Positions 8,795 through 18,110 of a stretch of DNA of 64,000 bases are shown one piece after another. A model generated the notes under the pieces. It was not told where the DNA came from. It searched no databases and worked only from the letters and a program-made list of their open reading frames with translations. Source of the stretch: Nevskiaceae bacterium (GTDB lineage Bacteria; Pseudomonadota; Gammaproteobacteria; Nevskiales; Nevskiaceae); the NCBI GenBank assembly GCA_004297005.1, contig SCVA01000011.1, positions 34,766 to 98,765 on the forward strand. Reading direction: 5' to 3'. Every line of letters starts with the position of its first letter. The first letter of the stretch is position 1. The position numbers and the translations under genes were made by a program.

Positions 8795-8823
8795 TTTATC
8801 CCGCAAAATGAAGTGACTATAAT
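8795..8823 (+). promoter_or_regulatory. sigma-70-type promoter of the OmpA-family gene
   Basis: A perfect TATAAT at 8818-8823 is preceded at 17 nt by TTTATC (8795-8800), a 3/6 match to the -35 consensus. The start codon of the outer-membrane gene lies about 55 nt downstream of the expected transcription start. Confidence 0.6.
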
Positions 8824-8881
8824 TTTATTGCGCTGCACATCGTTTCGTTATCCTCAGTTAGGACTTGGAGTCTTAAACAAC

Positions 8882-9958
8882 ATGAAGAACATTACACGCG
8901 CCGCGATTGCGGCCACGCTCGTCGGGCTGGCGCTGCCGCTGCACGCGGAAGAGCTTCTCGACAAGCGCCCCTACCTGTCGCCGATGTTTGCGTACACCTT
9001 CCAGGACGAGGACCGCAATTCCGAGCACGGTCTCGGTTTCGCCATCTCTGGCGGCAAGGTGCTCAACAAGTACTGGAACGTCGAACTCGGCGCTCTCTAC
9101 CAGAAGTACAAGGCCCAGACCGGCGGCGCCGAGTGGCGCGACGTCGGAGTGACGCTGGACGGTCTGTTCTTCTACTCGCGTAGCCGCGCCTTCTCGCCCT
9201 ACTTCGGCATCGGCGCTGGCGTGCAGCGCACCGACATCACCGGCACTGGCCTGAGCGATACCGAGCCGCTGGTTAATGCCGGCCTTGGTTTCTTCAAGTA
9301 TTTCACCGTGGCGGATCACGACGTCGCCTTCCGCACCGACCTGCGCTATCGCTGGACCGGTCTGGACGACATCAAGAACGCGACTGGCATCGACAGCCTG
9401 TCCGAGCCGGTCCTGAAGGTCGGTTTCGCGGTGCCGCTGGGTGCCAAGCCGGTTGCCATTGCTGAAGCGGCCCCGACCAAGCCAGTCACGAAAATCATCG
9501 ACAGCGACGGCGACGGCGTGCCGGACGACAAGGACCGCTGCCCGGGCAGCGCCAAGGGCGCCCCGGTGGATGCCTACGGCTGCACCAAGGAGCAGTTGGC
9601 GGCCGGTTCCGAGCGCCAGTTCGACGACGTGCTGTTCGCCTTCGACAAGTCCGACCTGACGCCGGAAGGCGTGGCGATCCTCGACAACGCCGCTCAGGTG
9701 GTCACCTCTGGCGAGTACAAGAGCCTGCGCATCAACGTTTCCGGTCACACCGACTGGGTGGGCTCCGAGGGCTACAACCAGGCGCTGTCCGAGCGCCGCG
9801 CCAATGCCGTGAAGGCCTATCTGGTCAAGAAGGGCGTGGACGCCAGCCGCATCCGCACCTTCGCCTACGGTGAGAGCCAGCCGGTGGCCGACAATGCCAC
9901 CGACGAAGGCCGCGCCAAGAACCGTCGCGCCGAAGTCCGCACTACTGCCGGCGAATAA
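8882..9958 (+). CDS. OmpA family outer-membrane protein with TSP3 repeat
   Basis: 358 residues from ATG 8882, which opens a clear signal peptide (MKNITRAAIAATLVGLALPLHA). Residues ~24-190 form an eight-stranded barrel like OmpA/OprF. A calcium-binding thrombospondin type-3 repeat (DSDGDGVPDDKDRCPGS) follows, then the peptidoglycan-binding OmpA C-terminal domain (NVSGHTDWVGSEGYNQALS, then NRRAEV). It links outer membrane and cell wall, as a major porin-like structural protein. A strong promoter and terminator make it a single-gene unit. Confidence 0.93.
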   Translation: MKNITRAAIAATLVGLALPLHAEELLDKRPYLSPMFAYTFQDEDRNSEHGLGFAISGGKVLNKYWNVELGALYQKYKAQTGGAEWRDVGVTLDGLFFYSRSRAFSPYFGIGAGVQRTDITGTGLSDTEPLVNAGLGFFKYFTVADHDVAFRTDLRYRWTGLDDIKNATGIDSLSEPVLKVGFAVPLGAKPVAIAEAAPTKPVTKIIDSDGDGVPDDKDRCPGSAKGAPVDAYGCTKEQLAAGSERQFDDVLFAFDKSDLTPEGVAILDNAAQVVTSGEYKSLRINVSGHTDWVGSEGYNQALSERRANAVKAYLVKKGVDASRIRTFAYGESQPVADNATDEGRAKNRRAEVRTTAGE

Positions 9959-9982
9959 GTCGCAGCTGTTCGGTAGTGAAAG

Positions 9983-10009
9983 ACCCCCGCTACGGCGGGG
10001 GTTTTTTTA
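9983..10009 (+). terminator. rho-independent terminator of the OmpA-family gene
   Basis: Stem ACCCCCGC (9983-9990) with GCGGGGGT (9995-10002), loop TACG, followed by a run of seven T. It lies 24 nt after the stop codon. Confidence 0.9.
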
Positions 10010-10090
10010 TGCACGCCAGCCTTTGGCTGGAATGCATCGTGTAAATTTGTGACAAATGCCGATCGCACTCTGCGCTTTGCCCTGGGGACC

Positions 10091-11137
10091 ATGATCGAAC
10101 GCGCCCGCTGGTTTCTGAGCCTGTTGCTGCTGAGCGCGGCCGCGCAGGCGGCCTTGCCGCCCTTGATCGTCGATGGCGATGGCGATGGCGTTTCCGACGA
10201 AGTCGATGATTGCCCATACACCCCGCCCGGCATCCAGATGAACGAGCGGGGTTGCCCCCTGCACGCCGACGATGGTGATGCCGACGGGGTTGCCGATCCC
10301 CAGGACGATTGCCCCTATACCCCGCCCGACGCGGTGGTGGATGCCCAGGGCTGTGCACTCGATGCCGATTTTGACGGCATCGCCAACGGCATCGACCGTT
10401 GTCTCAACACCGCGCTGGGAGCCTTGGTCGATGAGCGCGGTTGCGCCGTCGGGCAGGTGCCGGCGGCCTTGCTCAGCGTCCGACCGGCCCCGCCGCCGCT
10501 CACCGCGCCTCCGCCATCGGTTCCGGTGCCAGCGCCGGCCGCCGTTGTCACCAAGCCGGCCAAGCAGGTCACACCGCAAGGCGAGAGCTTGCAGGCAACA
10601 CCCGAGCCGCTGGTGCCGCTTACACCTCTCGCACCCCTGGGCATTTCCGGGGGCGCGGTATCGGCATCTATACCCGCCGCGCCGGCGCTGCCGGTGGTTG
10701 CCGCGACTCAGCCGCCGCCGCAAGCGCGAGCTTCGGCGGACTTGCAGGCGGCACTGCTGGCTGAGGAGCAGTCTCGGGACGCCAGGCTTGCCGGCGCGCC
10801 GGCCGTGCCGCTGCCCGAGTCAATATCGGAGTCCCTGGTCTTTGCCGTGCGCAGCGCCGAGCTGTCGCCGGCTGCAGCCAGAAAGCTGGAGGCCCTGGCA
10901 CCCGCACTCAAGGCGCTGGCAACCCGTAGCGCGAGCGCTCACGTCAGTGTGGCCGCCTACGCCGATCAAGGCGAAGGGACCAAGGCCAGCCGCTACGCCA
11001 TACGGCGTTCCGAGCTGGTGCGCGCCTGGTTGCTGGCGCACGGGGTTCCAGCGGAGCGGATTCGCACCAGCATCCGGGTACTGGATAGCGGCGAGGCCGC
11101 CGGCAACCGCCGGGTGGATATCCGTACCGCCGACTAG
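10091..11137 (+). CDS. OmpA-like protein with three TSP3-type repeats
   Basis: 348 residues from ATG 10091, chosen because it opens the signal peptide MIERARWFLSLLLLSAAAQA; an ATG 42 nt upstream has no ribosome binding site. Three thrombospondin-3-like calcium motifs lie in residues ~25-125 (DGDGDGVSDEVDDCPYTPPG, DDGDADGVADPQDDCPYTPP, DADFDGIANGIDRC). A ~130-residue Pro/Ala-rich linker leads to an OmpA-like C-terminal domain, degenerate at the HTD motif (VAAYADQGEGTKASRYAIRRSE). It follows the OmpA-family gene but is separated by a terminator. Probably an exported envelope protein; no barrel is present. Confidence 0.75.
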   Translation: MIERARWFLSLLLLSAAAQAALPPLIVDGDGDGVSDEVDDCPYTPPGIQMNERGCPLHADDGDADGVADPQDDCPYTPPDAVVDAQGCALDADFDGIANGIDRCLNTALGALVDERGCAVGQVPAALLSVRPAPPPLTAPPPSVPVPAPAAVVTKPAKQVTPQGESLQATPEPLVPLTPLAPLGISGGAVSASIPAAPALPVVAATQPPPQARASADLQAALLAEEQSRDARLAGAPAVPLPESISESLVFAVRSAELSPAAARKLEALAPALKALATRSASAHVSVAAYADQGEGTKASRYAIRRSELVRAWLLAHGVPAERIRTSIRVLDSGEAAGNRRVDIRTAD

Positions 11138-12207
11138 GCCTGCGCGCTTCCTTGGTCGCCCCGGGGCTCGCCTTCGATCGTCGGTGTGGCGAGGCTGTCC
11201 ACCGGCAGCCAGTCTTTCAGCTGATCGCCGACCAGGCCGGCCAACGCGTCGAGATGTCCTGCGCTGGCGTTGAGCGCCGGGATGTAACGTAGTTCGCCAC
11301 CCAGCCCGGCGAACAGGGCGTGATACTCCTCGGCGATCTCCTCCAGAGTCTCCAGGCAGTCGGCGGCAAAGCCCGGTGCGATCACGTCCAGGGTCTTGAT
11401 GCCGCGCTGCGCCAGTTGCCGCAGCTGCTCGTCGGTGTAGGGCTTTAGCCATTCCTCGCGGCCAAAGCGCGACTGGAAGCTCAGGCTCCAGTCGCCCTCG
11501 GCCAGGCCCAGTGCTGCGGCCAGCAGGCGTCCGGTCTTCTTGCATTCGCAGTAATAGGGGTCGCCAAGCGCGAAGTAGCGACGCGGAATGCCATGGAAAC
11601 TGAGCAGCAGGTGCTCGCCCTGGCCCGCCTGTCGCCAGTGCGCGCGCACGCTGTCGGCGAGGGCGGCGATGTAGCCCGGATCGTCGTGGTAGTGGTTGAT
11701 GGTTCGCAGCTCCGGCAGCCAGCGGCGCAGCTTGAGGGCATCGAACACCGCGTCCAGGGCGGAGGCGGTGGTGCTGGCGGAATATTGGGGAAAGAGCGGC
11801 AGCACCAGCACCCGGCGCACGCCTTGTTGCTCCAATTCGGCGAGGGCGGTCTGCACGGAAGGCTGGCCATAACGCATTGCCAGCACCACGGGCACCTTCC
11901 GCCCCAGCAGGCGTTCAAGGCGCACGGCCACTCCGGTCGCCTGCTGGCGGCCGATGGCTAGCAGCGGGGCGCCCTCCGGGCTCCAGATCGCGGCGTAGCG
12001 CGCCGCCAGCTTTTTGGGGCGCGTGCGCAGGATGATGCCGTTGAGGATCGGCCACCACAGCCAGGGTTCGAGATCGACCACGCGGTCGTCGGACAGGAAC
12101 TCGCGCAGATAGCGGCGGATCGCCTCCGGCGTCGGTGCATCCGGCGTACCCAGATTGATCAGCAGGACGCCAGCCTGCGCGGGCTGAAGGTGGGCGGCGA
12201 TATCCAT
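11134..12207 (-). CDS. hemH: ferrochelatase
   Basis: 357 residues. Inserts Fe2+ into protoporphyrin IX, the last step of heme synthesis. Family signatures: VLLINLGTPDAP at the N-terminus, AMRYGQPS, VLPLFPQYSASTT, the catalytic-His segment LLLSFHGIPRRYFALGDPY, FQSRFGREEWLKPYT and DVIAPGFAADCLETLEEI. It converges with the OmpA-like gene, overlapping it by 4 nt at the stop codons. The C-terminal ~30 residues past the core are variable. Confidence 0.95.
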   Translation of the reverse strand: MDIAAHLQPAQAGVLLINLGTPDAPTPEAIRRYLREFLSDDRVVDLEPWLWWPILNGIILRTRPKKLAARYAAIWSPEGAPLLAIGRQQATGVAVRLERLLGRKVPVVLAMRYGQPSVQTALAELEQQGVRRVLVLPLFPQYSASTTASALDAVFDALKLRRWLPELRTINHYHDDPGYIAALADSVRAHWRQAGQGEHLLLSFHGIPRRYFALGDPYYCECKKTGRLLAAALGLAEGDWSLSFQSRFGREEWLKPYTDEQLRQLAQRGIKTLDVIAPGFAADCLETLEEIAEEYHALFAGLGGELRYIPALNASAGHLDALAGLVGDQLKDWLPVDSLATPTIEGEPRGDQGSAQA

Positions 12208-12326
12208 GGGCGGGATTGTGTGGTCTAGGCAGGCACTACGCCATGCCTGGACTCATGGACGCTTCCCACTCCTGGGAGAGCCCCAGCGCTGTCTGCCTGC
12301 GCAGGCAGCGCCGTGTCCGGCCGGCC

Positions 12327-13736
12327 CTACTGCCCCGCCAGCTTGCTGTGCCGGCGCGAGTAGAGGAAGTAGACCACGAGGCCGACCGCCATCCAGATTG
12401 CAAAGGCAGTCCAGGTCGCGAGCGGTAGGCTCACCATCAGCCAGCCGCAAAAACCCATGCCCAGCACCGGAATCAGCGGCACCATCGGCACCTTGAAGGG
12501 ACGCGCCATGTCGGGCCGGGTCTTACGCAGCGCGATGACGCTTGCGCAGACTAGGAAGAAAGCGCCGAGGGTGCCGAGGTTGACCAGTTCCGCGACTTTG
12601 CCGATCGGAAAGAAGCCGGAGATCAGCGCGATCAGCACGCCACTGCCCAGAATCAACTTGACCGGGGTCTGGGTCTTGGGATGCACCGTGGCCATGCCGG
12701 CCGGCAGCAGGCCATCGCGGCTCATGGCCAGCACCACGCGTGTAAGGCCGTAGTAGAGCACTAGCATCACGGTGGTGATGCCGAAGATCGCGCCGGTGGC
12801 TATCACGCCCTGCGCCCAGCTGATGCCTAGGCTGCCCATCGCCGCGGCGACGGGCGCCTTGATGTCGATCTGTGCGTAGGGAACCACGCCGGTGAGGATG
12901 CCGGAGACGATGATGTACAGCACGGTGCAGATCGCCAGCGAGGCGAGGATGCCAATTGGCAGATCGCGCTGCGGATTCACAGCCTCTTCCCCAGCGGTGG
13001 AGACGGCGTCGAAGCCGATGTAAGCGAAGAAGATCAGTGCCGCTGCCGTGGTCACGCCGAGAAAGCCGAAGTGGCCGACGCCGTTGGCGTCCACCGTCCT
13101 CTCGGGGATGAAGGGCACCCAGTTATCTGGGTCGACATGCGGGCCGGCGATAGCGATGAAAGCTAGGATCGTCGCCAGCTTGACCATCACCATCACGCCA
13201 TTGAAGCGTGCCGATTCCTTTACTCCCCAGCACAGCAGGGAGGCCAGGGTCATGACGATGACCATGGCCGGAACATTGGCCACCGCGCCCGGGACTTCAC
13301 CGGGCGCCGAGGTGAACTCGACCGGCAACTGGATATGGAAAAAGCCTTCAAGAATCTTGTTCAGATAACCTGACCAGCCGATGGATACGGTCGCAGTGGC
13401 GACGCTGTATTCCAGGATCAGCATCCAGCCGATGATCCAGGCGATGAACTCGCCGATTCCGGCATAGGCATAGCCGTACGCGCTGCCGCTGCCGCCGATG
13501 GCACTCGACAGTTCGGCATAGCAGAGCGCCGCGAAGCCGCAGGCCAGACCCGAGATCACGAAGGAAAGCATGATCGCCGGGCCGGCATGCTGGGCAGCCG
13601 CAACGCCGGTCAGCACGAAGATGCCGGTACCGATGATGCAGCCGATACCCAGCAGGGTTAGATCCCAGGCCGTCAGGCAGCGCTTCAGGCCGTGGCTGGC
13701 GTTGGGGTCGATGGGTTTGGTACGAAACAGGCTCAT
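12327..13736 (-). CDS. APC-superfamily amino-acid permease (cationic amino acid transporter type)
   Basis: 469 residues with about 12 membrane segments. The first helix carries the APC substrate-site motif GIGCIIGTGIFVLTG, followed by AGPAIMLSFVISGLACGFAALCYAEL, as in the CAT/YfnA subgroup. The loop EEAVNPQRDLPIGI is also typical. It imports amino acids, substrate unknown. The 119 bases past the stop contain a perfect 16-bp palindrome (CTGCCTGCGCAGGCAG, 12293-12308) without a T run, so it is not a classical terminator. Confidence 0.9.
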   Translation of the reverse strand: MSLFRTKPIDPNASHGLKRCLTAWDLTLLGIGCIIGTGIFVLTGVAAAQHAGPAIMLSFVISGLACGFAALCYAELSSAIGGSGSAYGYAYAGIGEFIAWIIGWMLILEYSVATATVSIGWSGYLNKILEGFFHIQLPVEFTSAPGEVPGAVANVPAMVIVMTLASLLCWGVKESARFNGVMVMVKLATILAFIAIAGPHVDPDNWVPFIPERTVDANGVGHFGFLGVTTAAALIFFAYIGFDAVSTAGEEAVNPQRDLPIGILASLAICTVLYIIVSGILTGVVPYAQIDIKAPVAAAMGSLGISWAQGVIATGAIFGITTVMLVLYYGLTRVVLAMSRDGLLPAGMATVHPKTQTPVKLILGSGVLIALISGFFPIGKVAELVNLGTLGAFFLVCASVIALRKTRPDMARPFKVPMVPLIPVLGMGFCGWLMVSLPLATWTAFAIWMAVGLVVYFLYSRRHSKLAGQ

Positions 13737-13853
13737 GCTTGGTGGGTCCCTGAAATGGTTCTGCCGCTTGACGCCAGAAGTATGCCGGATGGCCGTTTGC
13801 GCGGTGCTCTCAGGGGAATTTCCCAGGCAGGAGGCGAGGGAACCGTCTTGGGC

Positions 13854-14225
13854 TCACAGGCTGGTGGGCAAGGGCAGACCCTGGGACTTGAGGAAACTCA
13901 GCTTGTCCCAGTACCCCCGCTGGAAGGCAATGAGGCCATCGCGGACCTGGAAGAAGCCGCAACCCCGCAAACCCAGCGGATCCCGCCATTCGAGGATCGC
14001 CCATTCGCCGTCCTCGAATAGGTTTTCGACCAGGCAGACCATCCTGGCGGCCTTGAAGCCATCGTTGAACATCGCGCGGATGGCCTCTCTGCCCAGTACT
14101 GGCGCCTCCGCGACCTGATGATTGACCGCGTCCGGGTGCTAGAGGGCCGCGAGTGCGGCCGGGTCGGCGGCATTGAAGGCGGCCACCCAGTCCATGACCA
14201 GCTCGCGTGGTCGCGACACCGACAT
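13854..14225 (-). pseudogene. NTF2/SnoaL-like protein gene interrupted by an amber codon
   Basis: From ATG 14225 the frame reads MSVSRPRELVMDWVAAFN and continues for 28 codons, then hits TAG at 14141-14139, then continues uninterrupted in the same frame for 94 more codons to the stop at 13854. Together this gives a ~123-residue NTF2-like (nuclear transport factor 2/SnoaL) domain with HPDAVNHQVAEAPVLGREAI and WRDPLGLRGCGFFQVRDGLI. The amber falls where relatives typically have an aromatic residue before HPD. It is either a nonsense mutation, a sequencing error, or a gene now translated from the internal ATG at 14072. Confidence 0.75.
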
Positions 14226-14305
14226 ACGCAGCCTCCGGAGGAAGCTTGGAGAGGCGCAAAGGTTACGTCGGCCCGGTGGCGCGGGCGAGCTGGCCGGTCG
14301 CCGGC

Positions 14306-14341
14306 AAAAGAAAACCCGCTCCGACCGATGCCGGAGCGGGT
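14306..14341 (-). terminator. rho-independent terminator of the thiolase gene
   Basis: On the minus strand, stem ACCCGCTCCG (14341-14332) with CGGAGCGGGT (14323-14314) followed by TTTTCTTTT. It lies about 25 nt downstream of the thiolase stop codon. Confidence 0.88.
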
Positions 14342-14366
14342 GTCTGTCAACGCGCGTGCAGGCGTC

Positions 14367-15653
14367 TTAGCGTTCGACGATGGCGGTGACGCCCAGGCCA
14401 CCGGCCGCGCAGATCGAGATCAAGCCGCGGCCGCCCTTGTTTTCGTCGATGATCTTCGCCAGCGCGGCGAGGATGCGGCCGCCGGTCGCGGCGAAGGGGT
14501 GGCCGGCCGCCAGGGAGCCGCCCTTGACGTTGAGCTTGCTGCGGTCGATGGAACCCAGCGCGCCGGGCAGGCCGAGCACGTTCTTGCAGTAGTCCTCGCT
14601 CTCCCAGGCCTTGAGGGTGCACAGCACCTGGGCAGCGAAGGCCTCGTGGATCTCGTAGAAGTCGAAGTCCTGCAGCTTGATGCCGGCTCGCGCCAGCATC
14701 TGCGGCACCGCGTAGGCGGGGGCGATCAGCAGGCCTTCCTTGCCCGGGCCGGCGAAGTCCACCGCCGAGGTCTGGGCCTGGGTCAGGTAGGCCAGCGGCT
14801 TGACGCCGCGCGCTTTGCACCAGTCCTCGCTGGCCAGCAGCACGGCGGAAGCGCCGTCGGTCAACGGAGTGGAGTTGCCGGCGGTCAAGGTGCCCTGGCC
14901 ACTCTTCTTGTCGTAGGCGGGGCTCAGGCTGGCGAGCTTCTCGATGGTGGTGTCGCCACGCAGGTTGTTGTCGCGGGTCAGGCCACCAAACGGAACGATC
15001 AGATCGTCGTTGAAGCCGGCGTCATAGGCGGCGGCGGCCTTCTTGTGGCTCTCGTAGGCGAGCTGGTCCTGGTCCTGGCGGGAGATCTTCCACTCCTTCG
15101 CCATCAGTTCGCAGTGCTGGCCCATGCTCATGCGCGTGCGCGGTTCGCCGTTGTTGGGCGTGGCCGGGGCCAGCATGTACGGGCGGAACTTGGCCAGGGC
15201 CGCCAGCTTCTGGCCGGTGGTCTTGGCGCGGTTGGCGTCGAGCAGGATCTTGCGCAGCTTGTCGTTGACGGCGATGGGCGCGTCCGAGGTGGTGTCGGTG
15301 CCGCCGGCGATGCCGGATTCAATCTGGCCCAGGGCGATCTTGTTGGCGATGTTGATCGCGCCCTGCAGGCCGGTGCCGCAGGCCATCTGCAGGTCATAGG
15401 CCGGGGTGTGGGCGGAGAGGCCCGAGGACAGCACCGATTCGCGGCAGAGGTTGAAGTCGCGCGAGTGCTTGAGCACCGCGCCAGCGGCCACTTCGCCGAT
15501 CTGCTCGCCATGCAACTGGAACTTGTCGACCACGCCCTTGAAGGCGGCGGTCAGCATTTCCTGGTTGGACTTGTGCGAGTAGGGCCCGTTGCTGCGGGCG
15601 AAGGGGATGCGGCTGCCGCCGACGATGGCGACTTTGCGGCCGTAGGGTTTCAT
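14367..15653 (-). CDS. fadI: acetyl-CoA C-acyltransferase, FadI-type thiolase
   Basis: 428 residues of the thiolase superfamily, FadI-like by length and opening (RKVAIVGGSRIPFARSNGPY). It makes the thiolytic cleavage of 3-ketoacyl-CoA in beta-oxidation, or the reverse condensation. Active-site elements: nucleophile Cys92 in MACGTGLQ, the His motif FYEIHEAFAAQ, GHPFAATGGR, and the second Cys in CAAGGLG. It is a single-gene unit with its own terminator; no fadJ partner is adjacent. Whether it acts in degradation or in PHB/steroid-type metabolism cannot be told from sequence. Confidence 0.88.
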   Translation of the reverse strand: MKPYGRKVAIVGGSRIPFARSNGPYSHKSNQEMLTAAFKGVVDKFQLHGEQIGEVAAGAVLKHSRDFNLCRESVLSSGLSAHTPAYDLQMACGTGLQGAINIANKIALGQIESGIAGGTDTTSDAPIAVNDKLRKILLDANRAKTTGQKLAALAKFRPYMLAPATPNNGEPRTRMSMGQHCELMAKEWKISRQDQDQLAYESHKKAAAAYDAGFNDDLIVPFGGLTRDNNLRGDTTIEKLASLSPAYDKKSGQGTLTAGNSTPLTDGASAVLLASEDWCKARGVKPLAYLTQAQTSAVDFAGPGKEGLLIAPAYAVPQMLARAGIKLQDFDFYEIHEAFAAQVLCTLKAWESEDYCKNVLGLPGALGSIDRSKLNVKGGSLAAGHPFAATGGRILAALAKIIDENKGGRGLISICAAGGLGVTAIVER

Positions 15654-15796
15654 TTCTCAGGAATCTCCAGGCTGGTGAGCGAGGTGGGTTTTATTGCGGT
15701 GCGGCATTTTAGCGGCGCTGTCGGCTCTTAAGACTTGGCCGCAGGCGCGCGGGGTGCTGGCGGTCCGGCCGCCACGAAAATATTGCCGCTACCCCC

Positions 15797-15825
15797 TTGA
15801 TCGCCGGCGGGCTGCCCTCAACAAT
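15797..15825 (+). promoter_or_regulatory. candidate sigma-70 promoter of groESL
   Basis: TTGATC (15797-15802) and AACAAT (15820-15825) are spaced by 17 nt; each matches its consensus at 4 of 6 positions. The start point would fall inside the CIRCE operator, the usual geometry for HrcA repression. No convincing sigma-32 promoter was seen. Confidence 0.45.
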
Positions 15826-15851
15826 TAGCAGCCTTCGCGGGAGAGTGCTAA
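15825..15851 (+). promoter_or_regulatory. CIRCE operator (HrcA binding site)
   Basis: Inverted repeat with the CIRCE architecture: left half TTAGCAGCC (7 of 9 matches to TTAGCACTC), a 9-nt spacer, right half GAGTGCTAA (perfect). It lies about 87 nt before the groES start codon. HrcA binds this element and represses groESL without stress; hrcA itself is not in the window. Confidence 0.92.
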
Positions 15852-15937
15852 CAGCGGGGTGGCCCAATGGGGCCACACAACAGCGATGCACGCTCGCGGG
15901 TTCAACCCAAGTTACTGAAAAACCTACAGGAGTACCT

Positions 15938-16228
15938 ATGAATCTGCGTCCCCTGCACGATCGCGTGATCGTCAAGCGTCTGGAAGAAGAGAAGAAGTCC
16001 GCCGGCGGCATCATCATCCCCGACCAGGCCGCCGAGAAGCCCGTCCGTGGCGAAGTCATCGCCGTCGGCCCCGGCAAGAAGGACGACAACGGCAAGAACA
16101 TCGCCCTCGACGTGAAGGCCGGCGACGTCGTCCTGTTCGGCAAGTACTCGGGCTCGGAAGTGAAGGTTGAAGGCCAGGACTACCTGGTCATGCGCGAAGA
16201 CGACATCGTCGCCGTTTTCACCAAGTAA
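15938..16228 (+). CDS. groES: co-chaperonin GroES
   Basis: 96 residues from ATG 15938, preceded by an AGGAG site (15928-15933 area). It forms the heptameric lid of the GroEL chamber. Family marks: [30 protein letters not shown] (mobile loop around residues 17-33), [21 protein letters not shown]. An in-frame upstream extension covers the CIRCE leader and is not coding. groEL follows after 31 nt in the same operon. Confidence 0.97.
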   Translation: MNLRPLHDRVIVKRLEEEKKSAGGIIIPDQAAEKPVRGEVIAVGPGKKDDNGKNIALDVKAGDVVLFGKYSGSEVKVEGQDYLVMREDDIVAVFTK

Positions 16229-16247
16229 TACCCCTATCCAGCATTAA

Positions 16248-17900
<1,653 letters not shown>

Positions 17901-17908
17901 AACCCGTT

Positions 17909-17930
17909 ATCCCGGCGCTGGCGCCGGGAT
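17909..17930 (+). terminator. hairpin after groEL
   Basis: Perfect 10-bp inverted repeat ATCCCGGCGC/GCGCCGGGAT 8 nt after the groEL stop. The following bases (AGCTTGT) lack a real T run, so this may act as an mRNA-stabilising hairpin or a weak terminator. Confidence 0.5.
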
Positions 17931-18000
17931 AGCTTGTCGGATTCAAGCCGACGCCCTTGGGCGCGGCTTAATCCGCCAGGGAAGTCTCTCGCAGTATCGA

Positions 18001-18033
18001 AACCCCGGACGGGAAACTGTCCGGGGTTTTTTG
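18001..18033 (+). terminator. strong rho-independent terminator between groEL and glnE
   Basis: Stem AACCCCGGAC (18001-18010) with GTCCGGGGTT (18019-18028) followed by further Ts (six T in a row). It ends the groESL unit about 100 nt past groEL. Confidence 0.88.
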
Positions 18034-18110
18034 TTGCTCCTCGTGGCGCGGGGATGCACGCGGAATGCGTCGGGGTTCCGGCCGCTGTTCCGCCGTCCAT
18101 AATGGCCGGG

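Noticed and set aside
12208..12326. Palindrome after the permease gene as a terminator
   Set aside because: The stem is perfect but no T run follows on either strand; left unassigned.
14118..15731. 537-codon plus-strand frame opposite the thiolase
   Set aside because: Low-complexity residue mix and full overlap with a strongly conserved thiolase gene.
15795..15825. Sigma-32 heat-shock promoter before groES
   Set aside because: CTTGAT is followed at the right distance only by CCCTCAAC, a poor match to CCCCATNT; the sigma-70/CIRCE reading is better.
17945..17969. Short inverted repeat (AAGCCG..CGGCTT) between groEL and glnE as a separate terminator
   Set aside because: Mismatched stem without T run; the clear terminator at 18001-18033 explains the region.
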